A stretch of 64,000 nt of DNA from Bacteroidota bacterium (GCA_025361565.1 JANYKN010000007.1:1-64000); one strand, 5' to 3'. Counted from the first letter of the stretch, positions 1 to 9,294 are shown. Program-made: numbers and translations. Notes: generated by a model from the letters alone, not told the origin.

Positions 1-299
1 TAAACTTATTGCAACTTTATGCCTATCATTAACCCTAAATTAACTCAAATGTACAAATCGTCTTATTTCCAATACTTGTATTCGTGTCATAATCAATTCA
101 TTGCGCTTTTTTTCTTTGTGCGTTTTGTTTTAGGGCTTATATTAATGCTGAATCATTTGTCGATATTTATTCTAAATTTACCATCACATAGTTTAGTCAG
201 AACTCTGAATTAAAAGAAAAAAGCACAGAACTATTTAAGCTATGCCTGACTCAGATTCATTTTATCAGGCTTGTAATCATTCAAACTAATTAACTTCTT
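1..299. other. Left-edge intergenic region
   Basis: No convincing gene. A 64-codon open frame at 19-213 has a low-complexity Phe/Leu-rich product with no family resemblance and is treated as chance. GCCTGA at 244-249 can pair with TCAGGC at 265-270 (15-nt loop) just before the MFS gene; it lacks a T-tract, so a terminator role is doubtful. Confidence 0.5.
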
Positions 300-1526
300 A
301 TGGAATCAACAAGTTTCAAAGTGTACAAATATCGTTGGATTGTACTGATAGTGTATATGCTGATTATAGCAGCGAACCAACTGTTATGGATCACTTTTGC
401 ACCTATAACAACTGATGCTGCAAGTTATTATCAGGTTTCAGACCTTCAGATCGGTATTCTTTCCATGAGTTTTATGCTTGTGTTCATCGTTGTTTCAATC
501 CCTGCATCATGGATTATCGACACATATGGAATAAGAGCTGGTGTTGGCATAGGCGCAATACTTACAGGATTTTTTGGTATGTCGCGTGGATTGGTAAACA
601 CAAATTATGACTTGCTACTTATGTCGCAAATTGGTATTGCAATCGGGCAGCCATTTCTTCTGAACGCTATTACAAAACTTGCTGCTCGTTGGTTTCCACT
701 AGAAGAAAGGGCAACTGCATCAGGATTGGGAAGCCTCGCCATGTATATTGGAATATTAATTGGAATGTTACTTACTCCATTTCTTATTAAAGGAAATGGA
801 ATAAATGGAATGCTCTATATTTACGGAGTAATTTCGGTTATCGCTGCACTTATTTTCCTTATTCTGGTAAGAGAACGTCCCATAACTGCCCCGTGCCGCC
901 CGGATCAGGAAGAACGCTCCCTAGCATTAGATGGTCTTAAAGATACATTAAGCAACAAAGGTTTTTATAGATTGATGCTTATCTTTTTCATTGGGTTAGG
1001 TGTTTTCAACTGCGTTACAACTTGGATCGAGGATATTCTAAGGCCTCGGGGATTTTCGGCAACACAAGCAGGTATTACAGGAGGCTTGATGATTTTGGGT
1101 GGAATTTTTGGTGCGCTTATCATGCCAATGCTTTCAGACCACTTCAAAAAACGAATACCATTTATCATTTTTTCCTTATTGGGAGCTACCATAGGACTTG
1201 CAGGAATAACTTTTGCTACGAGTTATTGGATTCTACTTTTCTCTGGAATATTACTGGGATTCTTTCTGCTAAGTGCTGGCCCAATTGGGTTTCAATACGG
1301 TGCAGAAATTACTTTACCTGCATCAGAAGGCACATCAAACGGTTTGCTTCTACTAATGGGACAAATTTCAGGAGTCGCATTTATATTTACATTGGATAGC
1401 TTTAAGGCGCCAGTAACAGGTTCTATGACCAATCCATTGATAGTACTTCTTGGTTTAATGTTATTTAGCTTTCTCCTCTCAACCAGGCTCAAGGAATCAG
1501 CATTAATGACAAATAAAGTAAATTGA
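300..1526 (+). CDS. MFS transporter, FLVCR-like
   Basis: A 408-residue integral membrane protein with about 12 hydrophobic segments, the normal size of a major facilitator transporter. The N-terminal segment (YRWIVLIVYML, then SMSFMLVFIVVSIPASWIIDTYGIRAG) has the loop and spacing seen in the FLVCR-type MFS branch, which in eukaryotes moves heme or choline. Residues about 120-160 carry the conserved end of the N-terminal half (QPFLLNAITKLAARWFPLEERATASG). A long cytoplasmic loop with RPDQEERS separates the two halves. The substrate cannot be read from sequence. It stands alone, with no obvious operon partner; the next gene starts 82 bases later and is unrelated. The MFS call is firm, the FLVCR-like subfamily is inference. 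Confidence 0.85.
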   Translation: MESTSFKVYKYRWIVLIVYMLIIAANQLLWITFAPITTDAASYYQVSDLQIGILSMSFMLVFIVVSIPASWIIDTYGIRAGVGIGAILTGFFGMSRGLVNTNYDLLLMSQIGIAIGQPFLLNAITKLAARWFPLEERATASGLGSLAMYIGILIGMLLTPFLIKGNGINGMLYIYGVISVIAALIFLILVRERPITAPCRPDQEERSLALDGLKDTLSNKGFYRLMLIFFIGLGVFNCVTTWIEDILRPRGFSATQAGITGGLMILGGIFGALIMPMLSDHFKKRIPFIIFSLLGATIGLAGITFATSYWILLFSGILLGFFLLSAGPIGFQYGAEITLPASEGTSNGLLLLMGQISGVAFIFTLDSFKAPVTGSMTNPLIVLLGLMLFSFLLSTRLKESALMTNKVN

Positions 1527-1608
1527 AAACTAAGTGGAGAAAGGAACAAACATTACTTCGAATATTAGAATTTGTTCGCACAACATAGATTAAAGAAAAT
1601 TCATTGAT

Positions 1609-2337
1609 ATGGCAAAAAAAAATAATAAGTTAAATGTAAAAACTATACTTTTAATATTCTTTATTTTAAATTCTGTAAATATCATAGCCCAGGATGAGAT
1701 TCCAGACTCCATCATCGATGAACGAATTCAATGTATACAGCAAATATTAAATCAAGGTAAAACAAATGCCAACAGGTGGTGGTATGGATGGTTGGTGGGA
1801 TATAGCGCCGCTACAGTTGGGCAAGGAGCAGCTTATTTTGCAAGTGATGACATGGGAACAAAACAGGATATGGCCTTGGGAGCAGCCACCTGTTTCTTAG
1901 GAGCAGTGGGTCAAGTAATCATGCCTCTCAATCCAGGTAAAAAAGCCAAAATCTTATCTCAAATTTCGGACTCCACACATGAAGAAAAGCTCAAAAAACT
2001 CTCAACTGCCGAAGAAATGCTAAAATCAATTGCTTTGGCAGAAAAAAAAGGTCGATCATGGCAAACCCATGCTCAATATACTGCAATTAATTTAGCCAGC
2101 GGATTGGTTACCTGGCTCGGATTTAAGCGCTCGGTTTGGGCGGGAATTGGAAATTTTGCAATGAATACAGCTATTACCGAAACCCAGATTTGGACACAAC
2201 CAACCAAAACTATGAAAGATTATCAACGTTATTGTCAAAAATATGATTCCGAAATAAGCGAGTATACTTCTAAATCAAAACCAACAATATATTTTAGCGC
2301 ATATACAAATGGATTTGTTTTAAGAATTGTGTTTTGA
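1609..2337 (+). CDS. Secreted or membrane-associated protein of unknown function
   Basis: A 242-residue protein with a lysine-rich N-terminus, a hydrophobic core (about residues 12-26) and a probable signal peptidase site after IIAQ. The mature part has two Gly/Ala-rich hydrophobic stretches (WLVGYSAATVGQGAAYFAS and LASGLVTWLGF) that could be short membrane segments or a glycine-rich barrel-like region, and a Lys/Glu-rich helix between them. I recognise no family. It lies between the MFS gene and a convergent aminotransferase with no clear operon link. Confidence 0.6.
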   Translation: MAKKNNKLNVKTILLIFFILNSVNIIAQDEIPDSIIDERIQCIQQILNQGKTNANRWWYGWLVGYSAATVGQGAAYFASDDMGTKQDMALGAATCFLGAVGQVIMPLNPGKKAKILSQISDSTHEEKLKKLSTAEEMLKSIALAEKKGRSWQTHAQYTAINLASGLVTWLGFKRSVWAGIGNFAMNTAITETQIWTQPTKTMKDYQRYCQKYDSEISEYTSKSKPTIYFSAYTNGFVLRIVF

Positions 2338-2410
2338 TGAATTATTTTCTATTCAAAACAAGAAATTTATTAGAATACTTCTTATTTTTGAATTGCTTTA
2401 TTAAACTTAT

Positions 2411-3916
2411 TCAAGATTCATATCTGTTGTAAGAATAATCAAATTCAAACCAAGGCTTAAAGTCCTTTTCTTCTTTACGTGGGAATTTTTTATGAAAATA
2501 CTCTCCCAATTTTTTATCAAAACAATAAGCTTCTTTCCATTCGTCGATATTTTCAACAAGCTTTTCAACTGCACTACATATGATTTCTACTTCTTCATCA
2601 GTCATGGTTGGATGTACTGAAAGCCTCACCCATCCTGGTTTAAGACTTAAATCACCCATATTGATCATTTTGGTAATCTTATGGGATGTGTTTATATCAA
2701 CATCCAAAAGAAAATGACCGTAAGTTCCTGCACAAGAACAACCACCCCGCATTTGTATACCAAACCTATCATTTAACAATTTAACAATCAGGTTGTGATG
2801 GACATTCTCAATATAAAATGATACAACACCTAGTCTGTGTTTTTGTTCCCCTGCAAAAATATGCAGACCTGGAATTTTTTCAAATCTCTCAAAGATAACT
2901 TTTAACATCTCCTCTTCTCGCTCACGAATATTAGCAGTACCCATATCCTCTTTTAATTTGAGCGTCAAAGCCGCTCTAAAAGTTTGAATAAAAGCAGGAG
3001 TTCCACCGTCTTCCCTGGCTTCGATATCACTTACATATTCAAATTCGCCCCATCGGTTTGTCCAGCTCACTGTTCCGCCACCTGGATTATCTGGAGAATA
3101 ATTATGATACAATTCTGAATTAAAAATTAATACTCCGGCACTTCCGGGTCCTCCCAATGCTTTGTGTGGGGAAAAAAAGATGGCATCGAGCCGTTCCATT
3201 GGATTTTCAGGATGCATATTGATATCAACATAAGGTGCAGAAGCAGCATAATCAGCAAAACAATATCCACCGTTCTCGTGCATGATCACCGCCAATTCAT
3301 GAATGGAAGGAATAACACCGGTAACATTTGAACAAGCTGAAAATGAACCTATTTTAAGCTTTCTGTCTTTATAATTTAAAATAGCTTTCCTTAAATTATC
3401 TGGATCTACCATAAGATCCTTACCTGGTTCTACAACAACCACATCAGCAATTGTTTCAAGCCAGGAAGTATGATTTGAATGGTGCTCAATATGCGTTATA
3501 AAAACAACAGGTTTGTTTTCTATTGGTATATCTTTGATTTTACAGATTGCTTTGGCTTGTTCTGGCACCTTCAATCCCAAAATTCTTTGAAATTTATTAA
3601 TAACGCCAGTCATTCCGGAAGAGGCAGTAATTATAATATCATCTTTGGTTGCATTTACATGATCTTTGATGATTTTATGGGCCAAATGATAAGCAAGTGT
3701 CATAGAAACACCTGTTTCACTAGCTTCGGAATGCGTATTGCCTACCAGTGGGCCAAACAAATTCCTAATTTTATCTTCAATTGGACCATATAATCTACCG
3801 CTAGCAATCCAGTCTGCATAAATAATTTTTTGAATACCATATGGCGATTTAAATGCAGCATCAATTCCAATTATATTTTTCCGGAACTTTCCAAAATACT
3901 TCTCAAGTGTCTCCAT
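2411..3916 (-). CDS. Class V aminotransferase / cysteine desulfurase-like PLP enzyme
   Basis: 501 residues with the fold-type I class V pattern. Visible features are THIEHHSNHTSW (about 141-152), the cofactor-stacking region ADYAASAPYV, and the PLP lysine in FFSPHKALGGPGSAG (K252). Near the C-terminus GGCSCAGTYGHFLL resembles the catalytic-cysteine loop of cysteine desulfurases. It is about 100 residues longer than IscS or SufS and has no isc/suf neighbour, so its role in Fe-S assembly is unproven; it may be one of the large selenocysteine-lyase/isopenicillin-epimerase-like members. It follows the Bax-inhibitor gene on the same strand, with a hairpin between them. Confidence 0.8.
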   Translation of the reverse strand: METLEKYFGKFRKNIIGIDAAFKSPYGIQKIIYADWIASGRLYGPIEDKIRNLFGPLVGNTHSEASETGVSMTLAYHLAHKIIKDHVNATKDDIIITASSGMTGVINKFQRILGLKVPEQAKAICKIKDIPIENKPVVFITHIEHHSNHTSWLETIADVVVVEPGKDLMVDPDNLRKAILNYKDRKLKIGSFSACSNVTGVIPSIHELAVIMHENGGYCFADYAASAPYVDINMHPENPMERLDAIFFSPHKALGGPGSAGVLIFNSELYHNYSPDNPGGGTVSWTNRWGEFEYVSDIEAREDGGTPAFIQTFRAALTLKLKEDMGTANIREREEEMLKVIFERFEKIPGLHIFAGEQKHRLGVVSFYIENVHHNLIVKLLNDRFGIQMRGGCSCAGTYGHFLLDVDINTSHKITKMINMGDLSLKPGWVRLSVHPTMTDEEVEIICSAVEKLVENIDEWKEAYCFDKKLGEYFHKKFPRKEEKDFKPWFEFDYSYNRYES

Positions 3917-3936
3917 TCTATATTTTTAAAAAACTG

Positions 3937-3962
3937 AAAGCCGGATAATTCTTTCCGGCTTT
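3937..3962 (-). terminator. Hairpin between Bax-inhibitor-like and aminotransferase genes
   Basis: AAAGCCGGA (3937-3945) pairs perfectly with TCCGGCTTT (3954-3962) across an 8-nt loop. On the minus strand the stem is followed after three bases by a run of six T. It sits just after the stop codon of the Bax-inhibitor-like gene and so probably ends or attenuates that transcript. Confidence 0.65.
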
Positions 3963-3969
3963 TCACTTT

Positions 3970-4710
3970 TTAATTTCTGTTTCCGGCAAGTATTGCCAAA
4001 AGTTTTAAAATTTCAAGATATAACCATACTAATGTTACCATTAGGCTAAATGCTCCGTACCATTCCATTATTTTGGGAGCACCCTGGGCTGCAGATTGTT
4101 CGATTAAATCAAAATCCAGGATTAAGTTTAAAGCTGCAACCACAACAATAACTAACTGAATTCCAATACCTAACATCCCCATAGAACCCAAATTGATGCC
4201 ACCACCAAAAAAGCTGCCAATGATGCTAACCAAATAGAAAATGGCTATTCCTCCGGTTGCAGCAACAACGCCTCTTTTGAATTTAGAAGTAGCTTTTATC
4301 AATCCGGAGCGATATGCAAAAAGCATCGCAAATGAAACCCCAAAAGTTAATCCTACTGCCTGAAAAACGATTCCAGGAATCATGGCATTGAAATAGGCAG
4401 AAATACCACCTAAAAATAAACCTTCTAGAAGTGCATAAATTGGAGTTGTAAAATAGGCCCATTCTGATTTAAAAATAGTAATCATGGCAAAAACAAATCC
4501 GCCTATGGCCCCTGCATACATTAAAGTTGGTGCTCCTCCTTTTGCTACAAAGTTCCAACTAAAATATGCTGCAAGCATTACCAATAACAAGGAAAGGATC
4601 ATTTTATTTACTGTACCATTTATGGTCATTTGCCCTTCATCGGCAACATTATATACCCTGGTCAATGCATTTTTAGTTAACGCAGGATTAGATGATTTTC
4701 CAATTCTCAT
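3970..4710 (-). CDS. Bax inhibitor-1/YccA-like integral membrane protein
   Basis: A 246-residue protein with about seven transmembrane segments after a soluble N-terminus. The opening NPALTKNALTRVYNVADEGQMTINGTVNKM and the segment YALLEGLFLGGISAYFNAMIPGIVFQAVGLTF are characteristic of the bacterial Bax-1-inhibitor-like family, whose characterised relatives (such as YetJ) are pH-sensitive calcium leak channels. The C-terminal helices (DFDLIEQSAAQGAPKIMEWYGAFSLMVTLVWLYLEIL) carry the conserved acidic residues of the family. Calcium leak activity is inferred from the family only. Confidence 0.85.
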   Translation of the reverse strand: MRIGKSSNPALTKNALTRVYNVADEGQMTINGTVNKMILSLLLVMLAAYFSWNFVAKGGAPTLMYAGAIGGFVFAMITIFKSEWAYFTTPIYALLEGLFLGGISAYFNAMIPGIVFQAVGLTFGVSFAMLFAYRSGLIKATSKFKRGVVAATGGIAIFYLVSIIGSFFGGGINLGSMGMLGIGIQLVIVVVAALNLILDFDLIEQSAAQGAPKIMEWYGAFSLMVTLVWLYLEILKLLAILAGNRN

Positions 4711-4721
4711 AATTTATCGTT

Positions 4722-5477
4722 TTAATGATTTAAATAATACTTAACCTCATGTTCCAACCAATTTTTATATCCATTATTTTCAATATATTGGGTATCTATG
4801 AACTTGATAACTTCTTCTTTCAATCTTATGTTTCTTTTACCAATTTGTAGAAAAGCTCTTGACAATCCTCGTTTTTGATGAACAGAATGATTCAATTTAA
4901 TGTTTTTCAACTGATTCAGGAAATTCAAAAAAAATACATTATCCAAATTTTTATCAGTCTGTGCAATTTTAGAAATTAATATTAAACCTGCTAATTTACA
5001 AAATTCATTTTCATTTTTTATCAGTTTATCTACAATTTCAGCATGATTTAGAAGTTTGATAAAAAAATGCTGTGTTGCTTGTTCGGCCAATTCGATATTT
5101 TCAATTCCATTTATCACCAATTCTGTTTGTGGCGTGCTACTTTTATTGACATCGAAAAGCCTTAATGCCAACAATTTAGACTCTCGCTCTTGCTTATTCC
5201 AAAGAAATGAAGCCAGCTCATTATCAGAATGATATGTTGAGGACATTTCATCAATAACCGGAATGGACAAGCCAAAGTTTACCTTGTAACGCAATCCAAG
5301 CCTATTCATTGACTCTGAAACATTTCCATTTTCAAATCTTGAAATTGAAAGTAACATTTCTTGATATTGATGCACAACATCTTTCATTAAAACAGCGTCT
5401 TTATAATTGCAAATGTATATGATTTCTTTAAACTGCGAAAATGTAGTTTTTTCAATAAATTTATATAGCTCCCTCAT
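4722..5477 (-). CDS. AlkD-like HEAT-repeat protein (DNA alkylation repair family)
   Basis: 251 residues, almost entirely helical. The segment YKVNFGLSIPVIDEMSSTYH followed by NELASFLWNKQERESKLLALRLFD resembles the AlkD/AlkC repair glycosylase pattern (recognition helix, then LA-x-LW-x5-E-x-LLAL). I chose the ATG at 5477; the frame stays open upstream, but that would run through the start of the divergent lipoprotein gene and add a Cys/Phe-rich stretch unlike the rest. The DNA glycosylase role is inferred, and the catalytic aspartate was not located. It ends 11 bases before the Bax-inhibitor-like gene and probably shares its transcript. Confidence 0.6.
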   Translation of the reverse strand: MRELYKFIEKTTFSQFKEIIYICNYKDAVLMKDVVHQYQEMLLSISRFENGNVSESMNRLGLRYKVNFGLSIPVIDEMSSTYHSDNELASFLWNKQERESKLLALRLFDVNKSSTPQTELVINGIENIELAEQATQHFFIKLLNHAEIVDKLIKNENEFCKLAGLILISKIAQTDKNLDNVFFLNFLNQLKNIKLNHSVHQKRGLSRAFLQIGKRNIRLKEEVIKFIDTQYIENNGYKNWLEHEVKYYLNH

Positions 5478-5520
5478 TAAAAAAGAAAACGTTAATATTA
5501 ACAAGCTTAAATTTAAAAAT

Positions 5521-6390
5521 ATGAAAAAGCAATTTTTAACATTTCTGACATTCTTTTTTATATGTGTGATATTTGTATCATGTAAAAAGGATAAATCCAC
5601 TGCGCCAAACCAACCTATCATCATTGACCATTCATGTACTAATTTGGCTAAAATCCCACTGGAATGGATTAACAAGGCAAAAACGGATTTACACATTGCC
5701 TATGGACACACTTCGCACGGAAGTCAATTGATTACTGGCATGGATGGACTCGAAGCATGGAAAGGAGATACATATCTGTGGAACAATGGTCCACTGGAAG
5801 GCTCCTTAGATATTAGGGACCAGATAATGGCAGGTGATTTAGGCACCAAAGGTGATACAATTTGGGAAGCATCTACCAGATCATTTCTAAATGATTGGAG
5901 AAATGCAGCTATTAATGTAATTATCTGGTCGTGGTGCGGAGGTGTATCAACCAATACCGCAGAAGGTATCAATATTTATCTGAATAGAATGAACCAGTTG
6001 GAGAAAGATTATCCAAATGTACATTTTGTTTATATGACAGGTCACTTGGACAGTACTGGTATAAATGGAACCCTTAACATTAATAATGAACTAATCAGAA
6101 AGTTTTGCAAAGAAAATAATAAAATCCTCTATGACTTTGCGGATATTGAATCATATGATCCTGATGGCATCTACTACTTAGACAAAGCTGCTGACGATGG
6201 CTGCAACTATGATAGTAATGGAGACGGCATAAAAGATAGCAACTGGGCTATCAATTGGCAAAACGCTCATACTGAAAATATAGATTGGTACAATTGCTGT
6301 TCTGCACATAGTCAACCTTTGAATGCAAACATGAAGGCTTATGCAGCCTGGTGGTTATGGTCAAGAATTGCAGGTTGGTCTGGCAAATAG
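5521..6390 (+). CDS. Lipoprotein of unknown function
   Basis: 289 residues from the ATG at 5521. The N-terminus is a classic lipoprotein signal (MKKQF, hydrophobic core, lipobox FVSC with C21) followed by KKDKS, so export and lipid anchoring are expected. The mature part opens with IPLEWINKAKTDLHIAYGHTSHGSQL and later has VIIWSWCGGVS, VHFVYMTGHLD and NCCSAHSQPLNANMKAYAAWWLWSRIAGW. The repeated Gly-His and Ser-His pairs hint at an SGNH-like hydrolase, but I cannot align catalytic blocks with certainty. The gene is divergent from the AlkD-like gene, and its last 52 bases overlap the convergent membrane-protein gene. Confidence 0.65.
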   Translation: MKKQFLTFLTFFFICVIFVSCKKDKSTAPNQPIIIDHSCTNLAKIPLEWINKAKTDLHIAYGHTSHGSQLITGMDGLEAWKGDTYLWNNGPLEGSLDIRDQIMAGDLGTKGDTIWEASTRSFLNDWRNAAINVIIWSWCGGVSTNTAEGINIYLNRMNQLEKDYPNVHFVYMTGHLDSTGINGTLNINNELIRKFCKENNKILYDFADIESYDPDGIYYLDKAADDGCNYDSNGDGIKDSNWAINWQNAHTENIDWYNCCSAHSQPLNANMKAYAAWWLWSRIAGWSGK

Positions 6391-7874
6391 ATCTTTTTCT
6401 TTTTGAAATACTCAGAGATAAGTTGAGCTAGACTTGATATTACTAATGAAAGACCTAAAATTAAAATCTTATTATCATAATTGAGAACTGCAAAAACAAG
6501 TAGCAATATTTGTATCAAAACAGAACCTAAAAGTGCATATTTAAAAAACGTATGCACTTTTTTCGAGAGCTTTATCAATTGAGGAATCATGAGTGCCTTG
6601 TCAGGTGGACAGACTATCTGGTTATCCAATTTTTCAACATCGATTTTAGATGTAATATAAAAATTCAGGGAATTTTTTGTGGAACCTGGATTTTTAGCAC
6701 TTACAAATGCTGTTGGGGCTTTGCGTTCAAGCTCATGTAATAATTCCATTTGCCTCTTTTCATTAATACCAGAATACACCTTATCAAAAACAATGAAATA
6801 ATCTCTTCCTAAGTCCTCTTTCATACCAGGATTAAAAAAAACAGTATTGCCAAAAAAGTCAAGTTGATTAATTAACTGCGCTCTTTCATCAACAATTTTT
6901 TCGTTAACTTTAAATTTTGCAATGGGCAATCCATTTTTAACCAAAAATAAATTGGCACTTTCGTCTCTTTTAATTTTATCTTTCATAAAAGAGTTATTTC
7001 CAAAATGGTACATTACAGCGTAATCATCAATAACAGTAATTCCATCTTCATTTTGTTCCACAATGTTATAAGTAATTTGACCTCTTTCGTAATCGTCTAA
7101 TACAAAGAGTTTTGCGTATTTTTTATTCCATTCATTTGCCAATTGATTTGACAATTGCATCGCTGACATTACTTTTATAGTGGAACGGTATTCAGAATCA
7201 ACCATTTGGTAAATTCCAGAACTAATAAACTTATCTTTTGCAAAGACAAAATTTTTGATTTTTGCTAATTTCCCTATTTGATTAAAGGAAATATTCCAGT
7301 CGAATTTACTTGTTATCAGACTAATTTTTTTAATAAATCCTTTGGTGAAATTCTTATTGAAATATGGAAATGGAAGAATTAAAATAGCAATTATATAGTT
7401 TAATATTTTTTCGGTATCATTTTTATGTATAAATAAAATAACCAATACTGACAAGATAATTAATAGTATAAAGAATGAACTTATATTGTAGTATACTCTA
7501 AATGATGTAGTTTTAATTTTTTTAAACCGAATATTTACTGGAAAAATAATTATAGATTTCATTAAAAAATAAAAAGCCAACATTGTCGAAATAGCTGTGA
7601 TAATCTCTTTTAGTTGATGGATATCTATATTAAAATAATTCCAGATCATTAATTGATAAGAATAAAAGCCCAAAACGAAAAACAACCCAATATATCGGGG
7701 AAAAGATATCATGTAGATTTCACTAATTACCGAAAACAATAAAAAGCCTATGCTATAAGCCGTTAAGGAATAAAAAAATATTTTTTTCAATTCCTCCGGC
7801 AATTCAGGATTAAATAGTAAAATACTGCCTAATACAGCAAAAACAGAATGAATAATAATAAGTGCCGCTCTCAT
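6339..7874 (-). CDS. Large membrane protein of unknown function
   Basis: 511 residues. The first roughly 175 form about five or six hydrophobic segments separated by short charged loops. A soluble domain of about 250 residues follows (starting near KKISLITSKFDWNISFNQIGKLAKIKNF). Two more hydrophobic segments lie near residues 435-490 (YALLGSVLIQILLLVFAVL and ILILGLSLVISSLAQLI), and the tail is short and charged. I recognise no family. The soluble part contains YDVMYHFGNNS-like and RDYFIVFDKVY stretches without a known motif. It is downstream of pyrE on the same strand, 147 bases away, and overlaps the lipoprotein gene tail to tail. Confidence 0.6.
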   Translation of the reverse strand: MRAALIIIHSVFAVLGSILLFNPELPEELKKIFFYSLTAYSIGFLLFSVISEIYMISFPRYIGLFFVLGFYSYQLMIWNYFNIDIHQLKEIITAISTMLAFYFLMKSIIIFPVNIRFKKIKTTSFRVYYNISSFFILLIILSVLVILFIHKNDTEKILNYIIAILILPFPYFNKNFTKGFIKKISLITSKFDWNISFNQIGKLAKIKNFVFAKDKFISSGIYQMVDSEYRSTIKVMSAMQLSNQLANEWNKKYAKLFVLDDYERGQITYNIVEQNEDGITVIDDYAVMYHFGNNSFMKDKIKRDESANLFLVKNGLPIAKFKVNEKIVDERAQLINQLDFFGNTVFFNPGMKEDLGRDYFIVFDKVYSGINEKRQMELLHELERKAPTAFVSAKNPGSTKNSLNFYITSKIDVEKLDNQIVCPPDKALMIPQLIKLSKKVHTFFKYALLGSVLIQILLLVFAVLNYDNKILILGLSLVISSLAQLISEYFKKKKIYLPDQPAILDHNHQAA

Positions 7875-8021
7875 AATTTAGGATTAAAACTGTCTTTTAA
7901 TCTTTTTGGGAAAAATATTTTACTATTAAATGGTTTCTAATCAATTGTATTGAAACCTAAATATAGCAATTATCTAATCTTTTCAATGTTTTTTAGTTAA
8001 AATATTAATGCTATTTTTCTT

Positions 8022-8654
8022 TTATTGCATCCAGGTTTCAGGATTTTTCCGCCAATCAGCAAGCATACCTAGCTGTTCATTTGTAATATAACCAGATTCT
8101 AAGGCTTTTTGGATTAAAGCAGTATAATTGGATAAAGTATGTAATTTGCAATTTGCCTTTTCAAAATTATTTTCAGCCTGGCTAAAACCATAAGTAAAAA
8201 TAGCCAGCATACCTAAAACATTGGCCTTTCTTTCACGAATGGCTTCTACTGCTTTAATGCTGCTTCCTCCTGTTGAAATCAAGTCTTCGATAACCACCAC
8301 ATTTTGACCAGCTTCCAGAACTCCTTCAATTAAATTTTCAAGTCCGTGGCTTTTTGATGCAGAACGAATATAGATAAATGGCAAATTAAGCAAATCGGCA
8401 ACCAAAGCTCCATGTGCAATTGCACCAGTAGCCACACCTGCAATTACATCAACATTTTTATAAACTTCTTTAAGTATATTAACAAATTCACTTTTCACCA
8501 TATTCCGCACTCCCGGAAAGGATAAAATTTTTCTGTTATCGCAATATATAGGTGATTTCCAGCCCGAAGCCCATGTATATGGATTTGTTGGATTAAGTTT
8601 AATTGCATTAATTTGCAGGAGTTTTTCTGCTATTACACTTTCAATTCTTTCCAT
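8022..8654 (-). CDS. pyrE: Orotate phosphoribosyltransferase
   Basis: 210 residues, the usual length. It joins orotate to PRPP to make OMP in pyrimidine synthesis. The N-terminal block LLQINAIKLNPTNPYTWASGWKSPIYCDNRK is diagnostic of bacterial PyrE, and the PRPP-binding motif VVIEDLISTGGSS lies at about residues 120-133. The start fits the family, since homologues begin only a few residues before LLQI. Its start codon lies four bases from that of the divergent Nudix gene, so the promoters of both must lie within each other's coding sequence or the mRNAs must be nearly leaderless. Confidence 0.97.
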   Translation of the reverse strand: MERIESVIAEKLLQINAIKLNPTNPYTWASGWKSPIYCDNRKILSFPGVRNMVKSEFVNILKEVYKNVDVIAGVATGAIAHGALVADLLNLPFIYIRSASKSHGLENLIEGVLEAGQNVVVIEDLISTGGSSIKAVEAIRERKANVLGMLAIFTYGFSQAENNFEKANCKLHTLSNYTALIQKALESGYITNEQLGMLADWRKNPETWMQ

Positions 8655-8658
8655 TGTT

Positions 8659-9291
8659 ATGATATATAATATTTATTTTAATCACCGTCAAATTTGCATC
8701 ACAGACCAGGATAAGGGCAATGATCAAAAATCTGAAGTTGAATTTATGATTTGCAAAAATACAAAGTCATTCGATAAAGTCTATAATGAATTTATTATTA
8801 ATCCGGAAATTGACATAATTAATATTTTATCGCCTAATCCAGACACGTTATTTAGTCATCTGAAAAAAAAATATAAAACAATAAAAGCTGCTGGAGGAAC
8901 AGTTATTAACAAAAAAGGGGAATTGCTTATAATAAAGCGAAATGGTATTTGGGATTTACCTAAAGGAAAGATTGAACCCGGTGAAACAAAAAAGCAAGCA
9001 GCTATTCGGGAGGTTCAGGAAGAATGCGGAATAGACGATTTGAAAATTATTTCAAAAATTGCAAAAACTTATCATACCTATCATTTTAAAGATCAAGATA
9101 TTCTTAAAACAACACATTGGTACAAGATGAGTTATATTGGAAACAAATTGCCAATTCCACAAACCGAAGAAGGTATATCAGAAATTAGATGGATAACAAA
9201 TAGAGAAATCGATCAAATTCTTGAAAATACTTATAATAATCTAATCAAAGTGTTTGAGATTATTCAAAATAACCGAGCGAAAGAAATTTAA
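8659..9291 (+). CDS. Nudix hydrolase
   Basis: 210 residues. A perfect Nudix box GX5EX7REUXEEXGU spans residues 103-125 (G103, E109, R117, E118, E121, E122, G124), which binds the divalent metal and cleaves nucleoside-diphosphate-linked substrates. An N-terminal extension of about 75 residues precedes the Nudix fold and has no known motif; an in-frame ATG at residue 30 could be an alternative start. The C-terminus (TEEGISEIRWITNREIDQIL) is typical of bacterial Nudix enzymes. The substrate is unknown. Placement beside pyrE suggests nucleotide housecleaning. Confidence 0.9.
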   Translation: MIYNIYFNHRQICITDQDKGNDQKSEVEFMICKNTKSFDKVYNEFIINPEIDIINILSPNPDTLFSHLKKKYKTIKAAGGTVINKKGELLIIKRNGIWDLPKGKIEPGETKKQAAIREVQEECGIDDLKIISKIAKTYHTYHFKDQDILKTTHWYKMSYIGNKLPIPQTEEGISEIRWITNREIDQILENTYNNLIKVFEIIQNNRAKEI

Positions 9292-9294
9292 TAA

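Noticed and set aside
19-213. 64-codon open frame at the left edge
   Set aside because: Low-complexity Phe/Leu-rich product, no initiation signal and no family resemblance.
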